Assembly (NCBI RefSeq): GCF_003711515.1 | Contig: NW_021167080.1 | Span: 2,584,252-2,648,251, forward strand | Direction: 5' to 3' | DNA from: Sodiomyces alkalinus F11 | Taxonomy: Eukaryota > Ascomycota > Sordariomycetes > Glomerellales > Plectosphaerellaceae | Length of the DNA: 64,000 bases | Part shown: positions 41,649 through 53,679 of the stretch, in pieces | Layout of the letters: every line of letters starts with the position of its first letter | Numbering within the stretch: the first letter of the stretch is position 1 | Position numbers and translations under genes: made by a program | Notes under the pieces: model-generated | Databases searched by the model: none | What the model was told of the DNA's origin: nothing | What the model saw: only the letters and a program-made list of their open reading frames with translations

Positions 41649-42194
41649 ATCAGGTCTTCCTCTCCAAGTCGAACCCACTTTTAACCCCCGCCTTGCTGAA
41701 GATCACTCGATATTTGCTCTTATTAGGTTCTGCTTCATTCTTGTACTCCGTACAGTTTAACCTCATTCAGAAGGGATCTATGACAACCTGGAAGTTCGCC
41801 ACGATCGATCTTAAATAGGTATACTGTCACTTCGTCAGCTCATAAGGAGAGGGTATTCCATGAAGAAGCAGGTAAAGCTAACCAGGATGAGATTAGCTGC
41901 CCTCCGCTACCACTGTCAGAGTTGAGAATATAACGTACACAGGTAAGGGCTTTGCTGTGAGGCGGGATTAGTTACATACAAGGGAAGGTAGGTAGTAGGT
42001 AAGGTAGGTAGGTAGGGTTATTAACTTTGTAAGTACAAAGTAGTACAAAGTACGAACGCGCGTGGCTTTGCTGGCGGGCGGGTCCACTAGCGCAAAAATT
42101 GCCGCACCCCCCTGATCGCAAAAAGCGGAGATGCCAGGAAATAGGGCTGATGCCGAATCCTTGCGCGCCTATGAGAACCCTCCATACCTTACCC

Positions 42195-42208
42195 ACTTCG
42201 TACGAAGT
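42195..42208. repeat. 14-bp perfect palindrome ACTTCGTACGAAGT
   Basis: A perfect self-complementary word with a GTAC core; the same word family recurs at 10325-10340 and 9793-9802. Confidence 0.9.
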
Positions 42209-42973
42209 ACCGATAAACTCAACACGTCCGCCAAAGGTGTTAGTCACTTGGCGCCTATCCACTTAAAACCCGATGGGGTTTCTACATTCTTGATGATTAG
42301 CTGACAACCAGGTTAAGATTTTATGGGGGATTGGTATTATCAGTATATAAATAACACTTATATCGAAAGTGTTCAGTTTCTACGTTGTACGATAGTTTAT
42401 TATTAGAACCTGGGCAGGCAACAGAAGGCTGGCTTCTTAAAAAGTTACTATGAGAAGCTGCTGTGGAGGTGTCAGAACATAAAATAAGGTACGTGGAATT
42501 ATATGTGTATTGATCTAAGTGAAGTTCGTGGTACTTCACGGGGATGTCTTGTTGAATAGACCGTAGTTTTTACGGTTACCTAAAGGGCACGGACTTGACT
42601 AAATGATTATAACCCCGGTAATCCGGGCGAACAGACACCTGCAGAGTGTTTACTATAGGTATATAAAACGATCCGGTTACGCTGTACCTGACACGGGCTG
42701 TTCAATAGAGGACTTATCAACAGGACCATGTCCAACTTGGATTAGGTAATCAACAACTGTAAACAGTACGAAGTACCTTACGCTACGCTACCTATAGGTA
42801 CGTAACAACTGATACGAGCGCTAGTCCTAAAGAGGGGAACATAACTCCGTAAAGCTTCGTCGTCACAGTAAATCCAAGAACCCGAAAGCTATCCCCAGCG
42901 GCCTCTTGCCCCGCCGCCTCTCAACCCGTGGACTTTCAAACCTGATCCTCTATTACCCTGTCAGTAGCCCATT

Positions 42974-44343
42974 ATGTCGTCAACTTCAGCATCCGCGGCC
43001 AGTGCCAACTTGCTCGTCTCCAGTCAAGCTTCAGGGCTCCAAGCCGTCCTCCACCCACTCGTCCTTCTGAGCATTTCCGACTACATCACACGGCACACCC
43101 TTCGGGAACATGAGTGGCCCATCGTCGGAGGTCTTATGGGCCAGTACAACGGGAGAGAAGTCTCCATCGAGCATGCTTTCGAGTGCGATCTTTCCGCTGC
43201 GCCCGACAGGCCGTACCACTACCGGTTAGGTCTGGCAGGGGTGACGACACGGATAGCACAATGTGAGTTCGTCGGAACAGGGGAATCCCCTGTCTGTACT
43301 TTTGCGACGTGTTTGTCACCCGAACCTAACACCGTCCGCTGCTAGTGAAAATGGTACACAAGGACCGAAACCTCGACTTCGTAGGCTGGTATACCTTGCT
43401 CCCGACGACCGGACCGACCCCCGAGCTCACAGCCATCCACAACGACTTCTTGTCCAACATAAACGAATCCTCCATCCTCCTCGGCTTCCACCCCAGTGAG
43501 CTACTCGACCATTCCGTGGGAGGCAAGCTGCCCCTGACCATCTACGAAAGCAACTGCGAAGTCGACGATGCCTTCAAGACGGACAACGAAGGCGACAAGA
43601 CCATGGACGACGGCGAGTCCCAGCTCAAGCTAAAGTTCCGCGAGATCCCTTACACGGTGGAGACGGGCGAAGCCGAGATGATCAGCATGGACTTTGTCGC
43701 GAGCGGAAGCGGTAACGCCGCCCTCGTGGAACCGCCAAAGGCGGCGAAATCCGCGGTCAAGGCTCCGACGAAACCACAGGACAAGAAGGGCAAGCAGAAG
43801 GCGGTCCTCGCGCCGGCAGAGTCCCCGGCGGACGCACTCCATGGAGCAGACGAACAAGACGCCGTGGTCCTCTCCCCCGAGGAGGAGGAGATGATGGGCG
43901 CGCTGACGGCCAAGGCCAATGCAACCAAGATGCTGCACTCGCGCATCCAGCTCATCATCCGCTATCTCGAGAACTTGCCCCCTGCCTTCGTGTCCGGGGA
44001 GGACCCGGCGGCCGCCGCCACGTCACCCGATCAAACGACCCCGTCCCACAGGATCCTGCGGCAGATCCAGGCGCTCGTGGGCCGGCTGGACCTCATCGAA
44101 CCCTCGGATGTAGACGCCTTCCGGAAGGAGATGCTCCAGGAACAGAACGATGTCCATCTCGTCTCGCTCCTCAACGATATGGTACAGAGTGTGCACCAAG
44201 TCCGGGACTTGGGCCGCAAGTTCGAAATCGTCGAGACTGCCAAGATCCGCGAACAACGGTCCAAGGCGGCGCAATGGGAGGGATCGGCAATGGAGGGATC
44301 GGGCAGTAAGGGCCCCGTTCAGGGTATTGACATTATGATGTAA
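42974..44343 (+). CDS. CSN6: COP9 signalosome subunit 6 (MPN- domain)
   Basis: Two exons, 42974-43262 and 43346-44343, give 428 residues. The 83-bp intron (GTGAGT, branch CCTAAC, acceptor GCTAG) splits a Leu codon and joins RIAQ-L to KMVHKDRNLDFVGWYTL. The MPN domain spans about residues 22-170: VLHPLVLLSISDYITRH, WPIVGGLMGQYNGREVSIEH and FVGWYTLLPTTG. The JAMM metal-binding HxH motif is absent, as expected for the inactive CSN6/eIF3f/Rpn8 branch. A charged, Ala/Lys-rich insert lies at about 215-285. A helical C-terminal part (ATKMLHSRIQLIIRYLENL) mediates subunit assembly in known complexes. CSN removes Nedd8 from cullins through CSN5; CSN6 is its structural partner. Confidence 0.94.
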
Positions 44344-45109
44344 TCTGGGGCATAGGGAAAACGGCTTTGCCGGAAGATTTAGCTGTGGCTAGGGCGAGCT
44401 TGACCGGCGTATTGGTACGTCAGCATAGCGCTCTATCTAGTCTGGGACAGTGCCGATGAAGGACCAGGAACTCGGGCAATGACTGCATGGCGTTAAGGGT
44501 ATTTTCATGAGTGGACGTGAAGGGGAGGTTCATGGGCTGAAAACATGGTCTTGTTCGTTCGGTAGGACGGACGACATCAGGAATTTCCGGAGCGTGTTGC
44601 TACAGAAGCTGGCATAAAGTGAGCAAGGTGCAGGGGCAGAGATAATGTTAGCCCTGCAAAACATTCATGAAACCTGAGCATGCAATGCATATCGCAGAAG
44701 CATTGGATCGTGACAAGAATGTCATATCCTGTCGGAAATGCGGAATGCCATGACTATGGGTGTGTTGTCTATACCCGGAGGTGCTCTATATATATTTTTT
44801 CTTAACTGGCGTCTACCGTCGTTATCCTCTCGTCACATTAACCCCGGCGGCTTGTGAACATGACCGTAAAGGAATGGTCTCTACATCAACCAGCTTCCAG
44901 CAACCATGCAGCCGTCTCCCTAGAATCCTATGCTCCGGAGAAAACATACCATGAATAATTCCCCACATAGCCCCTTTCCTCGGGGCTCTTCAATCAGTCG
45001 ATTAGGTCAAGGCAAGAGAAACTCAAGAAGCTACAGCGGCAAGATGCACCTGCAACACATCGTTGGCGTGTTCGAAGAGTGAAGGAAAAATGATAGGGCA
45101 GCACGCTGT
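44344..45109. other. convergent 3' region of CSN6 and the dehydrogenase
   Basis: No gene is recognised between the two stops. It should contain both 3' UTRs. Confidence 0.45.
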
Positions 45110-45476
45110 TCAAGCTTCAATAACAACCTTCAGCACAAGGTTGCCGTCGTCGTCGACGGTCCGACTAGCTAGTTCAAAAGCCTTGGAAGCGTTATGGAGG
45201 CCCTTGAAGCGGTGGGTGACCATGTCATCGAGACTCGGGATGCCGGCGCGGTTCTTGGCGCACAGGAGCTGGACGCCCGTCGGGTAGGTGTTCGCATATC
45301 TGAAGATGCCCAGGATGTCGATCTCCCTGAGATGGGCCACGGATAGGGGAAGCGTCTGCACCGGAGTGCCCATGCCGACCATGATGACCTTGCCGCCCGG
45401 TTTTGTGGCATAAAGGCTCGTTTGCATGCAAACCTCCTTGCCAGTGCACTCGAAAGAGACGTCGAACCCGTCATGT

Positions 45477-45510
<34 letters not shown>

Positions 45511-46579
45511 TTTCATTTATGGTTTCATCTTGACCAAGAGACCTGGGAAACTTCATTTGAGCCAGAAGTTCGGCCGCCAGAGACTTGGCGCCATCGAACT
45601 TGGTCTGGATATTCTGTACCGAGAAGATGCTGGCTGGGGTGCTGGCACCGGAAGAGGTTGGTGTTGCGATGCCAGAGGGCGGATTGGAAGAGTTGGGGGA
45701 TCGGTTAGGTGACTGGGGGACGACGTAGCCATGGGTGGCGAAACCTTTGGAGATGGCATAGTCTACACGACCGGCGTCAATGTCCGTGATTACGACGCTG
45801 GAACAGCCGGCCTGGCGCGCCATTACTGCTGTCAAGAGGCCGACGGTTCCGGCCCCGATGACGAGAGCACTGGACCCTGGACTTGCTGCTGCTCGGTTGA
45901 CTGCATGGATGGCGACGGACAGGGGCTCTAGGAGGGCAGCTGCATCGAAGGAGACATGATTCGGGATCTTATGACACCAGGCGGCCGGGTGGTTGATCCT
46001 CTCCTGAAGTGTACCCTGATAGTGGGGGACGGTTTTGGCACTACTTCGGAAGCGCAGCTTCTTGCAAAGGTTATACCTGCCTTTTCTACAAGTGGCGCAG
46101 TGGCTACAGGGGACGCCCACCTCGAGGGCCACTCGGTCTCCCAGTTTGAAGCCTTTCACCTGAGGGCCGATAGCGACGACCACGCCCGAAGACTCGTGGC
46201 CAAGAGATAGCGGATGACAGGCGCAGAGATCGCCGTTGGCGAACTTTTTGTAGTAACTCACATCGGAGCCGCAGATGCCTGTGGTTTTAATGGCGATTTG
46301 GAGTTCACCCACAGCCGGGTCTTTGAGTCTCCTCGTTTCCTGGCAAGGCAGGTCAGCGCTATCACAAAGCATCTGGATCGGAATCTCGTGTAACGTGACA
46401 GAATTCCTGCGTTGGGGGGTGACGGGAGGGGGGGAATGCTGGGGCTCGGTGACCAGTGGACGTACCAATCGCAGATCCCCAGGGCCATGCAAGACAGATG
46501 CATTGACAGCTGAGCCTTTCGAGCCGTAAATGGGAAGTTGCACAGGGAGCGGCTCTGATTCTGTGGCAGCTGGGGCCAT
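45110..46579 (-). CDS. Zinc-dependent medium-chain dehydrogenase, sorbitol/xylitol dehydrogenase-like
   Basis: Two exons on the minus strand, 46579-46466 and 46339-45110, give 447 residues. The 126-bp intron (GTACGT, branch GCTGACC, acceptor TTGCCAG) joins LHGPGDLRL to ETRRLKDPAVGELQ, the standard polyol dehydrogenase N-terminus. Catalytic-zinc ligands are in TTGICGSDVSYY and SLGHESSG; four structural-zinc cysteines are in CSHCATCRKGRYNLC. The NAD-binding site has VIGAGTVGLL, and Asp in VITDIDAGR points to NAD+ rather than NADP+. IFRYANTYPTG is typical of sorbitol, xylitol and arabinitol dehydrogenases; which polyol it uses is not clear. Unusually, the Rossmann domain carries a Ser/Pro-rich insert of about 90 residues ending in ten consecutive Asp. 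The intron has no in-frame stop, so its retention would add 42 residues. Confidence 0.88.
45478..45510. repeat. CGT trinucleotide microsatellite, 11 copies
   Basis: Eleven CGT units on the plus strand are read on the minus strand as GAC codons for the poly-Asp run in the dehydrogenase insert. Confidence 0.95.
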
Positions 46580-49500
46580 GGTGTTGCAGGCGTGGGCTGG
46601 GAGCGGGATGTCGGGGATGTCGGACTTGTAGGGAATTTGAGGTAATTAGGGTGAACCTGAGCTCACTGCCTATAAAAGAGGTCCCCGACAGGCAAGGTCG
46701 GTTATGGATGCTCCCAAACAAATATACGAATCACCAAGGATGGAATATAGAGAGCTGGCCGACGACGTGGGACTTGTTAAGAGGTTCGGTAACGAGGCGT
46801 ATCTCAGTCGCGCAAGGTTTTGAGATGTGTTTTGCTGGACACAAAAGGGGGCGAGTGAGAGCTTAGTGTGAGAGGAACGAGTTAAAGAAAAGGGGGGGCC
46901 GAAGGAAGAGGGAAAGGTTGCTGGGAATAGGAAGAGGGCAGGCCACACATAGAATGAAGAGATTGTCAATAATACCACAATTCAGATGTGGACTGGACGA
47001 CCTTTATCATCACCAACTAAGCCAACAACAGAGCAGAGAAGATGGAGGGCCCGGCAAGAATTGCAAGGTCCGTCTTCGCAGAGCCATGTGGCTCCAGGCC
47101 AAAAGGACCCCTAGGACTGGCTCCCTTCCAGGTTCACGGAGGAGGAACATGATAAATCATATCGCCACCGATAATCGTCTTGTCACCCAACACTCACTGA
47201 TAGCGTTGGGAGGACAGCGCAGCATCTCAGCACGAGCGAAGCGGAAGCGGAGAATTCTGGGCGTGTCAAAGGGGTAGCATGAGATTGGCAAAGAAGCGAA
47301 TGATACCCAGGCACGAGTTGGTGTGTTATCTTGCCAATCTCGGTGCTTGCAACTGCGTTGGGCGTCGGCCATGAGAGGTGTAGGACGGTGGAGGTGGATG
47401 AACGGCAAACCCGGCTCTAGCGAACTGTCGCCCGCATGCAGGGGCTTCGTTCCAAGCCGGATGGTGCTTAGAATGGCTCCGGGAAAGCGATGTCGATCCA
47501 AGAGCCCGTCTAACCAGGCGTGCCGGCGAGGGGAAAGACTCCATGCATATCTCCACTTACTTTGGCCTTGCATGCACGGTAGGAGGCTCGAGGCACGCCA
47601 TTCCTGTCAAATCAAGATCATGGCGGTGGACGAGATCCCGATGAAACGTGGCCGCAGCCTCGGTGATTCTGCCATCCATGCTGCACAGTGATGGTCGAAA
47701 AAACATTTGAATGTATCGATACGAGGAGTCAGGACAACTCCCGAGCTGTGTGCGGGACAGTCAACAGCTTGCTTCACGGGTACACCGTACAATCATCCGG
47801 GTAGGGAGAACGGAGTGCCGTAGCCACCGTGCTGCTACGCTGCCAGTATAGTGGGTCGAAGGAAGGGGGCAGTATGAATAGGCTGAATGAAGTTTTCTGA
47901 TAGCGAACGGGAGAGTTGACGTGGAAAGGTCGGGGCCCAGATACGGGACGGCTGTCGATGGTAACTGTAGGAAGTACCGTCAATGTCTGCCGTCACAAGC
48001 CCAGTGCTGAACTTCGCTTCCTGCCAATTCGGTGCGTTATCAGGACCTGCAGAGGTTCCACAAGCGCTGAGATAGCTCGGGATGCATGAAGCCATGAACC
48101 CGGAGAGCGACTGGGTCTCCCAGGCATGCATATGGGGGATGTGAAGCCGATAACCGAGAGTCGCGAGGAACGTATTAAGAAGTGTACAGAATAAGGTAGG
48201 ATAGGGACGGACGACTTGACAGGGCGGTCCTCTCATTGGTCGGGGAATAGAAGCCAAACTGTTTGTACGAAGAGGGAAGCATGTGGGAACGAGTGGCGAT
48301 TCGCAAAGATGTTATAAGGAGAGGTCAGAGAATCGGGAGGGGGAGAGGAGGAAATGTGGTGTGGGACGGTACCTTACGGATGGGGAACCTGGAGCAGTCC
48401 AGTATTAGAAAGGTGGAAAGTGTCCTAGTAACTTCTCACAGAGTGCCGGAAACCTCTGTAAGAATGTACAAATACTTCATCCGAGCACCTGTGCCCTAAT
48501 GCTTGTTATTGACACTTGCTGTGCGCGCCATCGACGTCTCCCCTCGTATAAACTCGAAATGTCCCGTATCCGCAAAACACATATTCTACTCCTCGCAACC
48601 TCAACGAACATTGTATATAATTATTTCGTAGAATAAGAACTGCACGGCGTACGGGTATAGCAAGCCATTTGAATCAACCCGTAGAGTAGTAATTGTAATC
48701 ACAATATTCGGGCTTTTTGACTTGCCTTGAGTTAATGTCAGGCTTATAGTTGGTGTATAAATCGACCCCCTGAGTGAATAAGATGAAGATGGGGGGTGGA
48801 ACGATCTCATAGTTTAGTTAGGAGAAACGGTGATCTTATTAGGGTATAACGGCATCAGTAGCAGGTTTAGGAGAGGCTCATGTTACTATCAAGGGCAAAA
48901 AGGCACAACTTGGGTAAAAAGGGGGAAATTCTAATAACAGTTGCGCCGCATGCTTGATGGCTTTTGCGTCTCTACCGGACCACCAAATTTCGGGTTGTGT
49001 TTCTAGAACATATATTCTCTGTCCCGGTAGCACAAAACGGCCTTCTAGTGTTGCTACCTACTCGAGACGGTCGACATGATGGACCAAGACCAAGGCGGTG
49101 AGACTCGGAGCCACCTACATGGCAGCTGCATGCACCTCACTCACATTATCTCGACCTATCATTGACCACTAGAATCTCTTTTCCTTCTTGTTAGTCTCTT
49201 TTCCGTCTCTTATGATGTTCGTCAGAGATAAACCCAGACCGATCACCCTGGTGATAGCCCACAATATCTTCATCATGCAGACATACATACCACTCTATAC
49301 GAGACACGATGTTGATGCACGACTGAATTGCGCCATATCTGCGAGATAGTCCCCAGTGAACCAATTTCCCCTCGGCATTAGAATATGTTTGTATGTGAAA
49401 CAACACCTGCCCCTCCTCCCAAGTCGACCGGTCCTCCGACGAGGCGGTGAGGTGTCATTCGCTCCCTCACCCGATGTGTTCACGGCGGCTGGTGAAATAG

Positions 49501-51092
49501 AGACACGAAATGCATAGCAAGACGACGATATTTGACTGCAGATTGTGCCATATCCCAGGCTCTCGCGATTGCCGGCCATCAGCTACGTAGCAATAGCCGA
49601 ACATCTCGTTGGCGACAGCCACACCGACAGTCCCGTCGACAGACCGTAGACGCAGTGTTACCACTTTTGTCACACGCCGTCCGACTGCACACTCTCTGGC
49701 TCCTCAAATCGGAAGCCTTTCTCTAGCTATCTGGGTAACGCAATGCAGCCTAGCCTAGCTCATCCCTTTGCATGATCTTGACGAGGCTAAATCGGTGAGT
49801 GCCTCGGTGGAAGATACGCTTATCCTTCAATGATAAGCCATATGCAGGGACAATTCCCTTTAGGAGACACCTTGTCGTAATTACGGTATGTGAAAGTCGT
49901 CATAGAGATTCCCCACCTCTGGAAAGCTCTGGAAAGGGGGGAGGAGGACGCACAGAAGCGGAGCGATTCCCCCTGCCCCCGCCTCCGTTCCCCGGTGCTG
50001 AGAAAACGCCCCAACATAAGTCGAGAGGCCAGATAAGAGCTACATAGCTGTCAGGCTGTTGTTGGCAATTCTAGTGTAATTATAGTGCCTTTCCACAGGC
50101 GCCACATGGTCCTGGTCGCCCCAACCGGGTGTATCCGCCTTTGGCCTCGGGATGTCATGCAGCTTCGCGAGTCTCGCTTGCTGTTAGAGCCCTACCCATT
50201 CGGTATTTTATCCTGGGTTTGCGGTATCGAACCCACACTTTCTCGAGATAGGGTTATCTGTCTCGGCAGGGACTATCAAAAAGCGCCACAGCATGACGGG
50301 GTCGCAGAGCCGGCGGTACTAATAATGCTTGATGACCTTGGAGGGTTGACGTACCGACGTCCCGGCGCAAACCACCCTTCTCGTCTTTCCCCCTTGATAT
50401 GACTGCCGAGATGTCCGCTGGGAAGCCTTACGCTCGATAAGTAGGGCGGGCTTAACTCCACACTCCGAATACTCGTCTGCAGGTTACAAAGCGGGACACA
50501 TAACTACCTTAGATGGACGTACATCTAATAGCGGCAGGGGGTGCATGATGCTGTAACCATCGTTGGGTGTACGAGCTGCATAACCGTGCTGCCTTGCAAG
50601 GTCGCGTCCGACATATCACGTCAATCGACAGGAGCATAGATGTGCCCCCTCGTTTCGCACTAGGTGGGGAGATAAGTGATGCCTCTTCTCCCATTTCGTG
50701 ATCCCGGGGTCTGCCTCGCAATCCGCCTCTGGGATCCGAACGACTCGGAACAGTTCCATCGCGTCATGAGTTGCTTCCGACTAAGCACTCTGCTCTCCCC
50801 AACCAAGATAAAGATTGACATGTCGAGCATGGGAGTTGAGTCGCAGAATGAAGAAACATTGCTTGCTGGCACGTACATACCGTATTATGTAGACATCGTA
50901 CGTAAGTGTAACACAGCCGATGTTAACAATGACTCCGATGCGCTATAGGAAAGCTTTCAAAGGGGGTTCCATGCGAATGTTGGAAACACCACGTGATGAT
51001 CCACGCTTCTTCTCAGTTTTTACCCCTCCTTGTCGTATCTGTCTGCCGCCGTACCGTTGACCCTTGTCCCCCTCCCCCCTTTACTTCCCACT
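46580..51092. other. 4.5 kb gene-poor interval
   Basis: This is the longest stretch without a supported gene. The left end holds the dehydrogenase promoter and the right end the VPS17 3' UTR. A visibly A+T-rich block lies at about 48600-48960. Open frames at 47323-47691, 47835-48257, 49295-49579 and 50085-50402 are short, mostly overlap on opposite strands, and have no recognisable motif. It may hold noncoding transcripts or decayed repeats. Confidence 0.5.
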
Positions 51093-53098
51093 TTAGAATG
51101 TACTCGCTGCTAGTCGGCTCGCCGCGTTCCTCGCGTCCAGGCGATCCTCGGCGTCCTCCTCAGCCACGCCCGTGAGGGTCCCCGGCACTTTGGCCTGAGT
51201 GACGCCCTGTCCATCCTCACCCTCTCCGCTGTCCTCCGCCAGGTTGGGGACCATGCCACCCGACACACTGCGGCTAATCGTGTCGGAGCGCCGGGGGACG
51301 CCACTCCAGGCGTCGCCCTTGGGTCCTTGGCTCGCCGCAAGGCTCGTGCGACGCACGGTCGGGTGCGCCTCGCGGCCCAGCCGGCTCAGGCCGCCCGAAG
51401 AATCGATGGACCGGATATCGGGCCGGACGCTCTCGAGAAGCGCGAGGGTGCGGCGCTCGGCTTCGATCTCGCGGAGGACGTACTCACGGATGCTGAGGCG
51501 TAGGTCCGCGGCGGTCCGGGCGAACCACTTGCGTCGCTCGTGGACCAGGTTTTGGGTGACACAGGTCGTCTTCTGGTAAAGGTAGGTCTCATTGCGACGC
51601 GCTTCGTCTAGGGCCGTGATGGCTTCGTCCACCTTCTCGCGGCGCACGTTCGAGCTCGCCTTGAGACGGTCTGCCGCGTTGAGCTTGCTTCGGGTAACTT
51701 CTTGTGCCTGCAGGAACTCCCGGATGAGGATTTGCCGGTTCGTCAGAGTTTCCTTGACGATGAAGGCATCAGAGGAGTGGTACTGGAAGGGGTCGCCAAT
51801 GGTCGTGGCATGCGCCGTTGCCTGGGCCGCGTGGTAGTCGCCCATTGTCTGGATCGCCTTGCCGAGTTTCCGATAGGCGTTCGCGAGGCCCTGGTGCGGC
51901 TCTTGCACATTCATGGCCCCAAGTTTGACGCCGAAGTCGGATTCGGAGAGACCGAGACCTGCGAATGTCATGTTGAGTGAGTGGTTGTGGTGAGATGGGG
52001 CCGACTAGCTGAAAAGACTGCGACGGGGCAAGAGAGGAGGAAATCGGGGCCTGGACTCACCACGCCGTGATTTGACTAGTTTGTCAACCTTGTGCCCGGC
52101 ATCCATGGTACCCAGGTAAAAGAGTTTGACAATGGGGCGCGCTTCCTGCAATTCGGGGGTATCGTCGGGGGGTGGGGCAAACTGCTTCAGGATCTTCCTC
52201 CGCACACCAGTGGCAGGTTGCTTCATCTTGACCATAGGACTGTAGCCGAAGTCACTCTCTACGAAGAGCACCATCTCGTCATCCCTCATAAGAACCTCGT
52301 TGCTGCAAACGTAATTGAACCAGCGCTGCATCAGGCCTCTCACTCGCACCTCGTCCTCCTCGGTCCCCGCCCCAGCGGACGTCAGGGGAGGAGGCACTGC
52401 CGGAACAAGAACCTCGGGGTTGGCGGAGATCAGATGGTCGGCGAGCTTTACAAACTCAGAGTGTAGTCGGCGGACGTCACGATACTGCGTAGTGCGGAAT
52501 CGAGGTATATTGGTCTGAGTAATGGCGGAAACGGGGCATTAGCACAGCGATGGTGGATGGGTGGATGTCTTGAGATGACTTCTTTTTCATTCAGACTCAC
52601 ATGGACGTCGAACCGCAAGACTGGGTCCTTTTTACCCGTCCTTTCTAGACCAGAGATCTTGGCCACCAATCGGTATTGCGGCTTCTGAGGCTGCGACGGG
52701 TGTTGGCTCTGTTGTCCCTGTGGTCCAGGGGCGGAGGCAGACTCGTGATCCGGCGCCTTTTGGGGGGTCTCTGGACCACTCTGCGTGTCATGGCCAAAGG
52801 GTGTCGCGGCATCGTGGTGTTGGGCTCCGGAGGAGACAGTTGTCGCCGACTCATTGATTCCTGGCTCGGTTCCAGACGTGGTACTAGCGGTGTCGGGCCT
52901 GCGGAAAGAGGTGTCTTGGCTGCCAAATCCTCCCTCCTGATCTTGCGGGAGGCCGTTGCGAAAGGGGGAGACGGGGGGTTCGTCGCCTAGGACGGAGCCA
53001 AAGCCGGTCCTCTGGTGGCGAGGGGATGAGGTCGGTGAGTTACCCCAGGGCGAGGCGCCGACCGGGTTGTCATCCTGCATTGATGCGCTATAGTCCAT
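51093..53098 (-). CDS. VPS17: Retromer-associated sorting nexin VPS17 (PX-BAR)
   Basis: Three exons on the minus strand, 53098-52601, 52514-52061 and 51958-51093, give 605 residues. Introns of 86 and 102 bp have GTGAGT donors; the second splits a Gly codon in KSRR-G-LGLSESDFG. The first 130 residues are low-complexity with PVSPFRNGLP-type text. A PX domain spans about 140-275 (QYRLVAKISGLERTGKKDPV, then FRTTQYRDVRRLHSEFVKLA). A BAR-type helical region (MNVQEPHQGLANAYRKLGKA and on) spans about 320-510. The C-terminal 90 residues are Ser/Arg-rich. Vps17 pairs with Vps5 to tubulate endosomal membrane for retromer sorting to the Golgi. Identification is firm from the overall order of motifs. Confidence 0.92.
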
Positions 53099-53679
53099 GG
53101 CTGGCGTCGGGGACTTAACACGGACGAATCTGGTAACTTGCGGCCCAGGAACGATTTAGGATAGATGGGTTTGGTGGCAGTCGATCGAAAAGGACGGTTG
53201 CAGGGATGGCGGAGGTTGGGACCGAATCGGACCTCCTACACGGAGGATCGGGCAATCTGCGTGGGGAGATTGAGGGAGACAACTGTCAAAATCGGTATAA
53301 TTTTGTCCGAGAGCAATCGTCTGTCGTTTCAGCACACACTGGCTTGTAGCAGAGGCAAATTCGACCATGCCTCGAGTCGGTGGTAACTGACGAGGCAGGC
53401 TAAGGAGGAGGAGGCTGTCGTTACTACCGAGTACGGAAAGGCCCGACAGGTTGAAGTGAGGTCCACAGTGTTAGCCGAAGCGTCCAGGGTGACGTGGGGT
53501 CTTTCCGGTACCGCCGTACCTGCTTATTGCTCTGTGGGTGCCTAAGGTAGGTACCTTAGGTAAGGTACTCTATACTATGAATGTACTCTGTATTACGTAC
53601 GGAGTACGGACGTCCTCCCATACGGATAATAGCAGCCCTACGGATACGAGAAGCAGAATCTCCCACGACCAGCAGCATC
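53099..53679. promoter_or_regulatory. divergent promoter region of VPS17 and the cyclin gene
   Basis: The interval separates divergent starts. It contains the inverted repeat CCTAAGGTA-GG-TACCTTAGG (53541-53560) and TACGTACGGAGTACGG at about 53594-53609. The cyclin gene has an in-frame ATG upstream at 53581, so the true leader may be shorter. Confidence 0.5.
53541..53560. repeat. 20-bp inverted repeat, 9-bp arms
   Basis: Arms CCTAAGGTA and TACCTTAGG are exact reverse complements separated by GG. It belongs to the same word family as the palindromes at 29701 and 30068. Confidence 0.92.

Larger units (their letters stand above)
41248..42973. other. repeat-bearing, A+T-richer intergenic region
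   Basis: No intact gene is seen. It holds a 22-bp tandem repeat (41561-41648), a run of GGTAGGTA words at about 41985-42020, the palindrome ACTTCGTACGAAGT at 42195-42208 and visibly A+T-rich sequence at about 42260-42720. The last few hundred bases are the CSN6 promoter. Confidence 0.5.

Noticed and set aside
47835..48257. 140-codon minus-strand frame
   Set aside because: No domain, no intron support and no clear promoter; likely chance.
50215..50290. tRNA-like B-box (GGGTTCGATACC on the minus strand)
   Set aside because: The flanking bases do not form the T-arm stem and no A-box or acceptor stem was found, so a tRNA is not supported.
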